The position numbers were made by a program, and so were the translations under genes. A stretch of 64,000 bases of DNA from Spirometra erinaceieuropaei (lineage: Eukaryota > Platyhelminthes > Cestoda > Diphyllobothriidea > Diphyllobothriidae): contig CACRXP010000554.1 in the NCBI GenBank assembly GCA_902702965.1, forward strand, positions 17,989 through 81,988, written 5' to 3'. The notes under the pieces are model-generated. The model made no database searches. It worked only from the letters and a program-made list of their open reading frames with translations, and was not told the origin of the DNA. Each line of letters opens with the position of its first letter. Positions within the stretch are counted from its first letter, which is position 1. This document shows positions 32,273-44,109 of the stretch, piece by piece.

Positions 32273-34649
32273 CTGAAAGAGAAATTTGGCTCGTAGTCAG
32301 ACGAATAATTAGGAGAAATAGAACCATCAACAGATCGGGCTGTGATTGAGAGACTCCAGGAGGTCTGAGCGATTGATGTGGTAACAGAAATCTTGGGTAT
32401 ATCTAAAACCCCAGGAAATGACTTCTGAGGTTGCTGGGTACCCATTTAAGAGCAATAGTCAGCAGTCTTTTACAGGAGGCTGGAGGTCGTCTAGTAATAT
32501 TTTCACGTATATCATTAACTATACAGCAGCTCAATTTGTCAAATTGTTTGGGTAATATGAAGCTTCGATTAATCAAACTCGTGCTTCTTTCAGCATAGGC
32601 GGAAGACAACGAAGACTAGGGCGCCTATTAATGTAGTGTAGCTTTGAAACATAATAAAAGAATGAAAATGCGGGTGATTGTGAAATGCACGCATGAAGTA
32701 GTAAGCTATTAGAAACAATCACGCCTGTTTTCGGTGAAAAAACCTGCAGAAATATCTCGCATGTCCAGTAAAATAAATACAGGTCTTGCATAATTTTTCG
32801 GAGTACAAAGCATCTAAAATATATGGAGGTAATAAATAGTTGTTTTAGAAGTTATAAACCTTCTTTATGCGATCATTTATACTTGAAGGAGCACCTGAGT
32901 CTGTGTATCTATCCTCTATGATTTGCGAAATGCGTTGAAAGAGGAGTTCGAGCGGACTGGTTCCCAACAAGAAAACAAACCCACTACAAATGTGGAGGGT
33001 GAACTGAATGTCCTTCTGCATGAGGGCTATACGTTTAGAGTGAATGGCGCATAATCCGGAATCTCCGAAAGGACAACTACAAAAAACATGTGGAGCTCAG
33101 ATGAGTGAGCTGTCAAAAATCAGACCGGTATACACACCTTGGGTGATTTTAGACACTAGGTGTTGAAAGTGCACCTTGACAACCAAACCTTGGGTGGTCT
33201 CCTCGTAGGGACGAATTTCTGACAGAAATACGGTTTCCAGCCTGGAACGGTGTGGGTTCTTGATACCACCGATGACCACAGAGGTTTACCTCGTGAGTTC
33301 GATAGTTAACTGCTGGCGGGGAACCTTCCCGTCAGTGCTTCTGTTGAGGATTAGCATTATGTGACTTGTATGTAAATCGTTCAGCCGGCGGCGGTTAATT
33401 ATTTGAACTACAAATAAATACGTTTATTGAAATGCCAAATATTCCCTTACAGTCCATAAGAAAGAATTTAATACTCACACCATTATTCCGGTTAGATCAG
33501 AAACTAATGAAATATGTTTGGTAGAACTGGACTTTCGTGCTAGGTACACGGCTATCACGACCGTCATCAAAAGTTGTCTGGGCCTCTATCTGCGAGCGAT
33601 TTAGTTGAGCAGAGAATTTGCGCTTCAAATTCTTGCTTAACAGTTATTGCTTATGCTTCGGTGAATACTCATGTTCCGACATGATTAGTCAGCCATAAGA
33701 GCAACCAGGGAGACAGCAAACTAGAAATTGCAGTTTGTTGAGGTGTCAAAACAGTTTCTGCATTCCATAAATATTCTTACTTTCCGGTTACTATCTCCAC
33801 AAATGCGAAAAAAAAACAAACGAAACTAAAATTTAGATATCCTGCACAGGACTAATGAGTCAATCATAGGAATTTTAATAAAAAGGGCCTTGACAAGGAA
33901 AAAAACTCTCAGAACAGTATCGCTTCGCATGAGCCCTTTTACAAGGCGAATTATCACATTGTTTATCAGAACAATTAGCAATTCGTCCTGCCAAACCTAA
34001 CCAATTATCAAACCGGCCATATAAGTGCACATAAAAATTATTATCCACATTTAAAAGTCAAAGGTTTGCACAATCATTTTTAAGAACCCTGGCAGAATAC
34101 CATGCACGAAAGTAAGTAGCCACGTTTACCGAGGTTTTAAAAGGCATGACGAACAAAATGATCCGCGAAAAGTAGAACCTGTTTGTTTCTACTTATTAAT
34201 AAAATCTCTAGCCAAGATGAGGAGAATTCCAGACGACAGACCAATTATGCCGAATGTTGAAGCAATTTTTTATTTTCAAAATGAGCGAAAGTAACCTTAG
34301 CTACAGAATTCGTAATAATTATACACTGCTCTAGAAGGAATTAGCATAATCTTGTTTGAGAAACCAAATGTAATTTCTTGGTCAAACATCGTCGTATAAA
34401 ATGCGGCGACACATCGGCTAATTTATTAATATTAATGCCTTTTATTTTGCAAGTTATTATTTAGTTTACACGTGATCAACGACCTTAAAAGTGACAAAAT
34501 TTTTGGAATATAATGAAGCATATCTATTATAGATTCTTGTGCGACCTAATTGCTAAATCAATCCTGCATCGCTGATTACAGAATATATTGGGAATACAAT
34601 TGCATTCACATTGGGGTTTAAATTTAAACCTGATGTGAATAAAACTCAC
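32273..34649 (-). other. Intron 2 of the SLC16-like gene
   Basis: AT-rich, about 2.4 kb, bounded by GTGAGT at 34649-34644 and CAG at 32275-32273. A minus-strand open frame at 33279-33097 inside it is not recognised. No transposon identified. Confidence 0.6.
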
Positions 34650-34776
34650 TATTTGCTGTCCTTAAAAGTAGAGACAACGGCCATAAATGCGGCGGTATAC
34701 GTCAACTGTAGTCCAAGTGCTGTGACTAGGCCGAATGAAAAGTACGTCAATTCCATGGTTTTCGCGACCGACGTGA
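34650..34776 (-). CDS. SLC16/monocarboxylate-transporter-like protein, exon 2
   Basis: Minus-strand exon of 127 nt encoding TSVAKTMELTYFSFGLVTA followed by LGLQLTYTAAFMAVV and STFKDSK. This is the TM4 region, where the family has a short loop, a Tyr-rich start, a GLG turn and a YFxKRR-like end. It is entered from a 32-nt intron (GTAGGT...CTTCTTAG at 34808-34777) and left through GTGAGT. Both junctions keep the reading frame: the exon starts with 2 nt of a Phe codon and ends with TA, completed to Tyr by exon 3. Confidence 0.75.
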
Positions 34777-34808
34777 CTAAGAAGGTTACTTGCGTGAATA
34801 AAACCTAC

Positions 34809-35094
34809 ACAGGAAGCTCAAACAGAGAAACAGTGCACCCCATGCAGCAGAAGTGGAGTACCCGACGACGTCGGTAATGGGACACAAAAATGGAGACATA
34901 AATTGAGGAAGCGCGTATATGAGAGCGGGAAGAATTGAGGTTGCGGCAGAGTTGTATTGGTAGAGTGCCCTGAATTCCGTAAACAATATCCCAACAGAGT
35001 ATGTACAGCCATCGGCTATAAAGTAAGATATAAATCCTCCAAGAACAATGAGCCAGTGAAAGGCTGTGCCGCTGTCCGTGTGGCAAAGACCCAT
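34809..35094 (-). CDS. SLC16/monocarboxylate-transporter-like protein, first coding exon
   Basis: Minus-strand, starting at the ATG at 35094 (context gcgaaATGG) and running 286 nt. It encodes a short N terminus, TM1 (WLIVLGGFISYFIADG), the SVGILFTEF segment, and TM2-TM3 (SATSILPALIYALPQF-like stretch, then GYSTSAAWGALFLCLSF). Spacing and motifs match plasma-membrane monocarboxylate transporters (MCT, 12 TM helices, proton-linked transport of lactate-type substrates or relatives). The usual DGGWGW signature before TM1 is replaced by DSGTAFHW, so substrate and transport mode are uncertain. The frame is open upstream of this ATG, so an earlier start or exon is possible. Confidence 0.8.
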
Positions 35095-36339
35095 TTCGCC
35101 TAATTGACCAGACGAAGGACGTTCAGGGGTGTTTAAAAAACCGCGTGAAATATGGTCTTTTCAAAGTCCACACTTTATTATGTTGTCGTAGACGGAAGAT
35201 TTAGATCTCTCCGTTCAAAGTAGAACCTTGTTTTCTTTTAAAGAAATGAAGTCTTTTTGAAGAATTTGATGGTGGCACTAAAACTAGCATGCCGATAAAC
35301 ATTTAGAGCAAAGCTTAAGGGTGCGGTGCCGAAATTAAGCACAGAAACAATCCGAAAAGACAGAAAAATAGAAGGCGTTGGGTTGAAGTAAAATAAGTTG
35401 GATGAGTTTTGAAAAAGTTCAGAGAACGTGTTAAAAGACGCCTCCGAATGCGGAAATTGCTGAATTGCTGGAATTGCGTTCGGAATAGATCAAAGGAGAC
35501 CACCAATCTCCAGACCTGTAGGGAGTATTCCAAATACGGCCGCACGAACGTTTTGAAATTTGGGGAAGCGGTCTATAACAACATCCAGTAAGACGCTATT
35601 GATGACCTACAATACGAACCTTACGATTTTTGCCACTCGCGAGCATTCGGTGGATGGTTTACGGCGTACGTCATTAGCAGATCGAGGTCTTTGCAAACTC
35701 CTGTCATTTATGAATTTCCAATGTCGAAATTGCTGGCGGATCTGGCTGATTGCCTAGGTAAAGTCTCCTGCATTTGCAGACGCTAAACCGTTGAGGTAAA
35801 CTATTCAGAGGTTAAATCACCCTGAATTGATCTATATGCCATTTCATTGTAAGCGCTCCAGATTGCATTCCAAGTTTTCATGTTGTCAACAGAAACTGCT
35901 GCTTTGCAGTCAAAATTTAAATGAAATCGTTTGCGTACATTTAAAAAGGTATTTTTTAATAATGAAACCCCGGGAACTCCACTCTTCGCCTATGCAGACG
36001 GCCTAACGCCGACCCACATCGAAGTTTTCGATTCATGCACTGTTGCTAACATTGATTCCTATTCAACCATTTTTTTTACTTACTGCCTGTCAACAAACAC
36101 TGTCAGGTATCACGCGGAAGCTTCAATTGACAGTTTCCTTTTTTACGCACGGTTTGCTAAGTTAACCGCAGGTCCCAATGTAGATATTTCTTCAGTCGCT
36201 TTAGCTCGCGCTTTCTTGCTATCCTGGCTATTCTCTTACGTTGTATTTCCTTTTTTCACCACTGATCGCAGCCGCAACTTCGAATAAGGAGTTTTCATCA
36301 CATTTCCTTTTTATTCTAAGACTCCCATATACGCATTAC
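35095..36339. other. Upstream region of the SLC16-like gene; otherwise unassigned
   Basis: Should contain the promoter and 5' UTR, but no clear TATA or other element is assigned. A minus-strand peptide VRPYLEYSLQVW near 35540-35505 resembles the post-RT block of CR1-like LINEs but is too short to call. A plus-strand open frame of 118 codons (35931-36287) is not recognised. Confidence 0.3.
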
Positions 36340-38680
36340 TATGTGTCAAGCCTTGTTCGTATTGAACCCTCGGAACACGTGTAGGCGAAGGGCAACAATG
36401 AAACTCCATCGACTTGGTGTTCACTAGATATGATGAGAATGTACTGGATGTACAAGATCTTCCACCAGTCCGTGGTAGTGAACATATTGTGATGCTCTTC
36501 GAGTTCTCCATGTTCTCCCAACCCAAATCAGCTGAACTACGGGAAACAAACATCTGGAAGGAAAGTTGTTCCAGCGTTCGAACGCAAGTCTCAGCAATGT
36601 CGTGGACAACAACATTGTAGCGAAAAGCTAGCGACTACTGGGGCACGTTCATCTCACTGGTTAAAAGAATCTCAGAGAAAACAAGCAACCGTGCGCCATG
36701 GACTGACCGGGAAGGTCAAATCCCGTCTAAGAGGCGAAATTACGTGCGGAAACATTGTGACTGATAGTGAATTCTGAACACCTCTAGGAATACAAGCGAA
36801 AGCGGAATGTTCATAAAGGTGAGACTTAAAGACTTCAAAAAACTATGAGCTATGCATGGTGCAAAACTTTTAATGCGTCTTTAGATCCTCTACGGTTGCA
36901 TAGGTAGTGACCAAAGAAATCGGTATCCGATTCCAAAGCTGAGAACCGAAAGCAGAGTTATTGAGTTGGATGGCCAAATGAAAGCATCAGTCTTCTCCGG
37001 TTCCTTTTAGTCGGTATTCACTCATGAAACCAATCCCCTTCCTATCCCTTATTCAGAGCAACAACAACAACAAATCCTTCATTGTTTGTATTTGCGGACA
37101 ATCTTTGCGTTGATAATGACGAGCGACGACATTTGAAACCTGCTTATGCACCTGTTCCAGATAAAATACATCCAGTTGTTCTTCGAGAGTTGGCTGACGT
37201 ACTGTGCGCGCCGGTGTTTACGGTATTTCGGATGTCCATAAAAGAAGGTAAGCAGCCGGAAGAGTGGAAAATTGCCTTTATTTCTCCAATTTACGAAGGC
37301 CTGTTCAGATTGGGGCCCAGGAAACTACCATCCTATTAATTTAATCTGCATTTCGTGCAAGGTCATAGAGCGATTGATTAAGGGACATTTACTGACGTAT
37401 CTGCAATAGATGAACCAAATATATGCTGCTCAGCACGGATTTCGTCGTGGTCACTCATGTTTTATGATATGCCTTTACTCACAGGGAAATGGATAAATTC
37501 CACAGACCCCGGCACTCGAGTGGATTTCATCTTCTTCGACTTCAAGAAGTGGTATGATCGCCTGCGTCATTGACGACTCTTACAAAAGATTTAATAGTGT
37601 GGAATTCAGGACAAAATTTTAGTGCGTTAAGAGTTTTCTGTCAAATAGATTTCCAAGTGTAATTTTGGCACCACTGCATCCGAATGGGTGGTAGTGGAAG
37701 TTGCGTTCCGTGAAGTTTGGTCTTGCGTCCCCTCCTCTTCCTCATCTATATAAAAGATTGTGCTACAGATCCTGAATGCGATGCATTTATGTTTGCAGAT
37801 GATATAGAGATCTAGAAAATAATCGTCTGTGTTGGCGACGCGCAGAATCTGCAAGGAATTGTTTATAAGTTGGGTGTATAGTCCAGCAAGTAGCTTCCAG
37901 CGTTTAATGTATCCAAATGTGTTGCCCTGCACTTGAAATCTGGTCGGAGACGCTTCCCAAAACGCCAGTACACCATGAATGGTACTTCACTAAAAGAAGT
38001 GAACAGCACAAAGTCTTTGGCGTCTGGACAAGTTCAAACTTGCTGCCCTCCGAGTACTGCAAAGATCCTTCTAAAAGTCAACTAGCATCATGTACAGTGT
38101 TAGGCATGCCATCGTAGTTTTTTTCACTAGAGCTCTTCCTGTAGATATTAAATACATTCGTCAGACCGTATTTGACAAACGGAATGCCAGCATGGATGAC
38201 CTAAATGATGTAAGACTTTGGTGCCGTTGAACAGATGCAACGACTGACGACAAAACTGGTGGATGGTCTTAGGACTCTGTCATGTTCAGAAAGACCGATC
38301 CAGCTTAAGTTGCTATAAACAAATGAGGTGTGACCTCTTATGGACATATTGCAATATCCGCGGTCGCGATTCTTCGCTTAAATCTGAAGATTTCTTTATG
38401 TTCACAAGCAGGAATCACCTGCGCCGTCATCCGTGCAATGTCAAACGGGAGCATACACGCCTAGGCCATCGGAAGTTTTCATTCAGTCAGCGTGAAGTTC
38501 GACCGTCCAATTCACTCTCAAGTGAAATAGTTACATCTGGTACAATGGCTATATTCAAAAGGCATTTGGATCGTTTAATTTTTGATAAACAACGAATCAC
38601 ACTGCAAAACCATCTACGGCCAACCCTGAGCTTTATTTCCCAATTTCACTTTCTATGTAACGCATCCCTGTGTGTTTGAT
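36340..38680 (+). pseudogene. CR1-like LINE fossil (endonuclease end, RT, post-RT)
   Basis: Order: the end of the APE endonuclease (36390-36540: LVFTRYDENVLDVQDLPPV, GSEHIVMLFEF, with SDH changed to SEH); RT fingers (37150-37340: PDKIHPVVLRELADVLCAPV, EGKQPEEWKIAFISPIY); QHGFRRGHSC (37430-37460); motif C as FMFADDIEI (37785-37815, Asp pair intact); then FGVWTSSNLLPSEYCKD (38010-38060) and EQMQRLTTKLVDGLRTLS (38230-38285). The C-terminal block runs to about 38650. Many stops and several frameshifts. The 5' part, including most of the endonuclease, is missing or unrecognisable. Confidence 0.8.
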
Positions 38681-39735
38681 ACAACGTTCCTCGTAAACTA
38701 CGCAAATTACTATATTTTTTGTTGACTGTATCTAACTACATTAATAATCCCAACTGTACGTGAACTGGACCATCTGTGGCTCGGCCCGTAGCCTCCAAAA
38801 AACTGCTGGTGTTCGGGTTGCAGATCCACACCGGTAAACATTTCTCCGTAAACGAATATGCTACTGAAAACATTTAGTAACATGTTGTTTAACATTAACA
38901 TTGTATGTTCTGTTTTAAACAGGGTCATCATTGGCGTTGTCTATTGCCCTGGATATAATATAATATCAAATACTTAGTAAAACGCATCCGCGGCAATTCA
39001 AATCCGGTCTCCGGACTTATGAACCCCTAAAGTCTGGAGATTTCATTCGTTCCTTGTCATGCTCGAAATCCATATCCCTTCTGTCGACCCCTCCATCGAA
39101 CGCGTTTATTACAACACTCATTGGTTTCAGATATATTTTCGAGTGGCGCGACATTTCGTGTGCGACTGCCGAGGATTATAGGGACGTCTGTGTAAGTCAA
39201 TGGTTCATCTCCTGGCCTACCGTCCACCGGCCTCGAAGGACTGATCATTTTTCGACTGCAAATCGTTGACACGTTATTTTACGTTTGCATACGCAGGTAC
39301 GTTTTCGTCGGTTGGGATCTACGCTTGTTCGACCTTCTCGAATTTTACTGCCAACCACCGGGCATTCCATTATCGCCGTACCAATTAAAATCGAACATTG
39401 GCATTAATTTTTCCACTCCAACAGACCAGTTTTGCCAATCGCTACGGGACTTGCCATAATTTCTCTGCACCCGTTTTCCTTTGATGCACCTGCGCATTCG
39501 CTCTAGCTCCTTGTCGATCCATCGTCAACATCCGACGGTCTCAGTTTGTGCCTATGATTACTACTAATTCGTGTTCCGCATTTACGACTGGCTCTCCTGT
39601 ATTTATCTTGGGAGGGAGGGAAGGTATTTCGGTTTAGTTCGAAAAGTCACCAGGGGAGGCCGAAAGCACTTTGATGGGATTTTCGTCTGTTAACGATATA
39701 ATGGAGACAGTTTTTCAAAGCTAGTTTTGGAGCAG
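38681..39735. other. Unassigned stretch
   Basis: No domain recognised; open frames at 39054-39272 on both strands mirror each other and carry no known motif. Confidence 0.35.
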
Positions 39736-39778
39736 TCGCAGAGAAGGAGACACGATTGCTGGAACAAGTGCTTTATTA

Positions 39779-39822
39779 GCCTGACGTTTCGAAATCCCAC
39801 TCGAATCCATCATCAAAGACAG
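39779..39822 (-). ncRNA. Hammerhead-like motif, PLE family 1
   Basis: Minus strand: TTTGATGATGG core region (C3 changed), stem ggattc/gatttc, GAAACGTCAGGC. Inverted left end of the PLE copy. Confidence 0.5.
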
Positions 39823-41290
39823 AGTCGGATAGGGGCATTGGATTGTCCAGGCGCTGCAATATAGGATGTAGTTGCTCGGCCGCTACATTTTTATTGCAGT
39901 TGTCAGTTGGACATGCCCAATTCCTCCAACTCCTTTAGTTCTGTCTCAAGACGTACTTTACGTCCGATGGTACACTCTACGAGCAGGTGAAGGACACGCC
40001 AATTGGTTCCCCAATTTCGGGTCTCATAGCCAAAGCGGTCCTATAACAGTTTAAGTCGCTGGCTTTCCAACAATACAAACCGAAATTTTGGGCTCGGTGT
40101 GTGGATGATACCTTCGTCGTCAGCGAACGGGATCAAGTGCTGGAATTCAAAGAACACCTTAACTCTGTTTTACCGGACATTCAAGTTGCGATGCAGAAAG
40201 AGGAAAACAACCAGCTGGCCTTTCTTTATGTCCTCGTCTGATGCAAAGGTTGTGGTGGCTTAAAAGCCAAAATAGTCGGGAAAGCGGCAAACACGACGCA
40301 AGTACTGAGCTACAACAGCAACCACCCAATCAGTCACAAATGCTGTTGCATAAGGGCGCTATACCAGCGGATGGAGATAAACTGCGGTGAACCGGAATAC
40401 GAGGTTGATTAATTATAATAACTTCGACGGGTGTTTAGCGTGAATGGCTAACCTCGCAACTTCGTCAACCAGTGCCTGTGTAAACGAGGCGAGAGACAAA
40501 ATCCAACCGGCCTCATATTTTGTTGAGCTGGTCCGGATGTGAAGAATGTTTCGGAAGCCGTCAGCCGCCTTCTTACGCTCCTTGGAATTGGAGTTAGACA
40601 TAGACCGGAGGCAACGAAAAGGCGCCAGATCATGAGGCTGAAAGACCCACTGGTACGGAAGGAAACGTCTGGTGTCGCTTACCGGATCTGGTGCAGTTAT
40701 CGGCAAAACAACTTTTTCGGAGAAACCTGAAGACTACTCCGGACGCGGTTGGCTGAGCACGCGCAGCAGTGAGGAGGAACTACGCCAACTCCCAAGTCAA
40801 ACCCAATCAAACCCAGTGAAACATTCAAGTCTGGCGAAGCAGAAATTCTTGCTAGAGGCGACAATCGCGTAAGCCGTAAACTGCTCCAGTCATTATTTTC
40901 CGGTCGTTATTCAACCAACAAGCACAACGATCTCTCCTCTCCATATTCTGCGCTGAAACTTAGTCAAGGCAAATTTGTTAGCCGCGAGGAGAACGCGCGG
41001 ATAATCACTGTCCCTGGCATCAATGGCGGCGATCCAAATCACCCAAGAGTCCACACGGATAATGAAAGCCGGTAGTCAGCCGCTCGGCGGCGTGCGATGA
41101 GCGTAGGAGTCGATAATCTTGACCCGCATACAGGCGCATAACAACAACATGGCAACGGCATACTTCAACACCTGGCCAGTCGAGTTGTGATGCACTCGGG
41201 AGCTGCCAACTGCGGTAGGCATGTAAAGGCCTCGTAACTACATCCCGTAAATATTGCAACACCTGGACAATCCACCACTTTTATCTGGCT

Positions 41291-41333
41291 CTGTCTCTAA
41301 TGACGGATTTAAGTGAGAATCCGAAACGTCGGG
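41291..41333 (+). ncRNA. Hammerhead-like motif, PLE family 1
   Basis: GTCTCTAATGACGG (core with one change), stem ggattt/gaatcc, GAAACGTCGGGC. Direct right end of the PLE copy. Confidence 0.5.
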
Positions 41334-41394
41334 CTAATAAAGCATTTTTTCAAACGATCGTGTCTCCTTCTCCGTCATAGTCAACGACAATAAG

Positions 41395-41412
41395 TGTTAG
41401 GGTTAGGGGTGG
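41395..41412 (+). repeat. Short telomere-like tract next to a PLE end
   Basis: gtgttagggttaggggtg contains two TTAGGG-type units and starts within about 10-20 bp of the PLE terminus. It may be chance. Confidence 0.4.
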
Positions 41413-41984
41413 TGCTTGGTGAGTGTAACGTCGACTGTCTTTATAACCCTGGTCTTACTTGTTGCCCACTGTCTCCAGACCCCAAGATGTGTTTCGTTGG
41501 TCCTGCACTTTCTCCTGCGGCGTAACGAATATGTACGTGATCCTGTCTACCTCAATTTTATAAGTAGACGAAAATGTTTACTGTTTCTCGGAAATGGGTT
41601 TATTTCTGTATGCGCACGGTCAGTCCTCGTAAGACAGGAACAGCGGCTCGTGACAGTCAGATACTGCATGTAAAAGTAGTTCGGCCTTCTCGTATCTTTT
41701 CACTAGGAAACACTGCACTGTTTGTCTAAAGACTGTCGTACTTAAATAAATAAAAATTTCCAAACGAAATCTCATTATTGAGCAAATTGGTTACTTTCTT
41801 TTAGACAAGTTCGATTTCCACCTCCCCTACCATGCAACCACGGCTTTCACCACATTTCAATCATCAGTAACGCAAGAGTTATTTTCGAAGGGAGAACGCT
41901 AGAACAACCTAACCGTAAATGTACCTCCAATGAATGCCACTACCAGGTGACTGGATGCATTCCTGAGCGTAACCCCGGTGGATG
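41413..41984. other. Unassigned stretch
   Basis: Nothing recognised. An open frame at 41416-41673 (+) has no known domain. Confidence 0.35.
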
Positions 41985-42150
41985 AGCTTGTGGCTCATGG
42001 TTAGTGTATTGATTTCGTAACTAACCCAGCCCGCGTTCGAGCCTCAGGCCGTCGTGGCGTGAGTCCGTGGTATGGCTTTTTACCGAGGATGAATAAATCA
42101 GAAATGGCAGGGTTGGACTTTCTCGTCTTAGTCGACAGTGCCTCTACACA
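41985..42150 (+). repeat. tRNA-derived SINE
   Basis: The A-box-like tggctcatggttagtgta starts at 41991 and the B-box gcgttcgagcc lies at 42033-42043. A non-tRNA part follows, with cagaaatggc..ttggact and ctcgtcttagtcg, matching the tail of the SINE at 23855-24110 (agaaatggccattccagtct). The putative anticodon region differs from that copy, so either the family has several heads or this head is eroded. Confidence 0.6.
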
Positions 42151-43789
42151 CAAATCTGTTCATGACGTCACGATGCCTTTCTCTCCCTCGTCATGTCACC
42201 CGCTTCATTTAACCTGTTTTTAGTAGCTTGGGTAAATAATAAAGCTGTAGAAACCAAGCCCTCGCCGAAATAACTACACCTGGACCGTTAAGAACTCCGA
42301 GTTATAAATAGTCTACAACACTGATGCATAGTTATTTCCAGAAAGCTCGTCGAAAAGTCCGGAGAACACCCTCCTAACACGATAAAATTAGGGTGCCGGC
42401 GGGAAGCGATTCACATTACGTTAGCAGCAAAATCTCCGTAAAGGGAAAAGTATTTTAAAAGTGCAATCATAAGACATGTTTTGTATAATGCTTTCAAGGT
42501 ATGATTGGTCAATTTCTGGGCCGAGTTCTAAATTGACACCAAACATAAGTTTGCTTTGATAATGGGAGGCAGCTAATTCAATAATGAAATGTAACTGGAG
42601 ATTGAAGGCACTGTTGAAGTGGAAGTTCACAAAGAGAAGACTCCGGCTGATCATTGGTGTACCGGAAGCATTAATAGATTATAGGCCTATTTTACTAGGC
42701 GAGACTCTCTCAAAGATTTCAACTGCCAGCAGTTTGAAAGAGAAGGCAGGACAAAACTCAAAAAATCTCTGAATCAACCTGAATTCAGTTTTCCCAAGTG
42801 AAGCTTCATCAGAACTATCACCTGAAATATGCGTAGCCGTCCTCTGCCTATTCTCTATGAGAAGTTGAAACAACGCTTTTTGTACACATACATAATTTCG
42901 TGAAGCGGTTTATGTCGATCTAACAACAACAAACAAATAATCTCATTAATTCTTAGTTTATGAAGCGTTGGAATTTGATTAGGATGGCAAGAAAAGTCTT
43001 AGAAATTCTCACTGTCAACAGTCTGATTGCCTTACTGCCTTTAGAACCGTTTGCGTGTAACCGGACCCATGAAAACATTCGGTAAGTTCTCTGTACACGC
43101 ATAGTAAAGAAGCCAACAGATCATCCTGGATGTTTTTACTATTTGTGATCTCTGCAATTTATATGTGGATCATATTTTTGCTGAAGTTTCTTAAATGCGC
43201 CTTGTTTTCTTATGCTCCTCGTCAACTTACGTTTCGTTTTCTTAAAATAATAAAATGTTTTTCTAGAATTTGTTGCGGCTTAACCCCGCTGTATTCCACC
43301 AAACCGCAATGAGAGTCTTCTGGCGGATCTTAAGAGCCGGCAAGAATCGAGGGCTGTCATCCTTGCCCCTACAGTTCACAGACCGTTCTCTGTTTTCTTC
43401 ATAAACCCTTTTATTTACCTCTACAATTCTGGGTTCGGTCGCAACGAAAGAGTATTTTACTGTAGTGTCTTCTCTAGTGTTTGGTGAATTCATATAGTGT
43501 CTGTTGGTCAAACGTTTCATTTTCATCGTCAGGGCATGTCCTCTTGGCATTGGCTCTCACCAGTTCGCGTCACACACCAGACCTGACATTTGCAAGCCAT
43601 TTTCTAACAACACTTTTAATGCGTCCTCAATTGTGTATTGCGAGCTCTGACATCTTCAGTTTCCTCTTGTTCCTGAAAGCGTCTATCTATTTAAGAAGTG
43701 GTTCATAGCACGAAGAAAGGTCTACTGATCCAGGCTCCATACAGCGTTCTGGGTAAATTAAAACTCCCCTACTTGATTAGCTTCCTATT
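42151..43789. other. Unassigned stretch
   Basis: No gene or repeat recognised; moderately AT-rich. Confidence 0.35.
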
Positions 43790-44109
43790 TTGCAACACCC
43801 AACGTTTCGGATCCCTGCTCGAACCCATCATCAGATACAGTTGCAGATACAGGTAGTCAATGCACTAGGGGCTGCAGTACTTACAGGACGCTGTCGCCAT
43901 GCAATCGCATGCCTACAAAAAATTCACGACTCCCCCCCCCCCCTCTCATCGGGCATTCTTGCACTTGGTATGATGACTGTTTGATGACCGACATTCGCGT
44001 CGTTAATTGCTGTAATTTCATCACGTGCGTTGGATGTTGGTGTGATTACTGCTCTACCATCTGACCCACCGACCCTGTCGTTGGGAGCGGTGTTCGCCTG
44101 TGCGCTCCC
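43790..44109 (-). mobile_element. Solo 3' end of PLE family 1, in inverted composite block
   Basis: Minus-sense counterpart of 22441-22790: G-run tail (43933-43943, C on plus), gtactgcagcccctagtgca, then a hammerhead-like motif at 43797-43840 (CTGATGATGGGTTCGAGCAG, GAAACGTTGGG) that is better kept than its partner at 22689. The mariner boundary is unclear. Confidence 0.6.
43797..43840 (-). ncRNA. Hammerhead-like motif, PLE family 1
   Basis: Core CTGATGA, stem gggttc/gatcc (one base lost), GAAACGTT. Confidence 0.5.

Larger units (their letters stand above)
39736..41390 (+). pseudogene. PLE family 1, most complete copy (RT palm and GIY-YIG endonuclease)
   Basis: Left end: an inverted PLE terminus (39736-39840, minus sense). 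Then plus-strand translation gives DGTLYEQVKDTPIGSPISG (39965-40020) and KFWARCVDDTFVV (40080-40120), the RT palm with the catalytic DD and PLE-typical spacing. Next come NNQLAFLYVLV, SNHPISHK (40315-40342), a KNVSEAVSRLL linker (40539), KDPLVRKE and an endonuclease start (GVAYRIWCSYRQNNFFGET, 40670-40728). In-frame stops and frameshifts make it dead. The right end is a direct terminus with a hammerhead-like motif (41291-41333). The 5' part of the RT is missing. PLEs have telomerase-like RTs and this endonuclease type. Confidence 0.85.

Noticed and set aside
32026..32445. 139-codon minus-strand frame as a complete small membrane protein
   Set aside because: Only the part after the acceptor at 32273 matches the transporter, and intron phases link it to the exons at 34650 and 34809; the first ~57 codons look like intron.
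35501..35545. CR1-like LINE fragment (VRPYLEYSLQVW) on the minus strand
   Set aside because: Only about a dozen residues match and the sequence on both sides does not continue the similarity.
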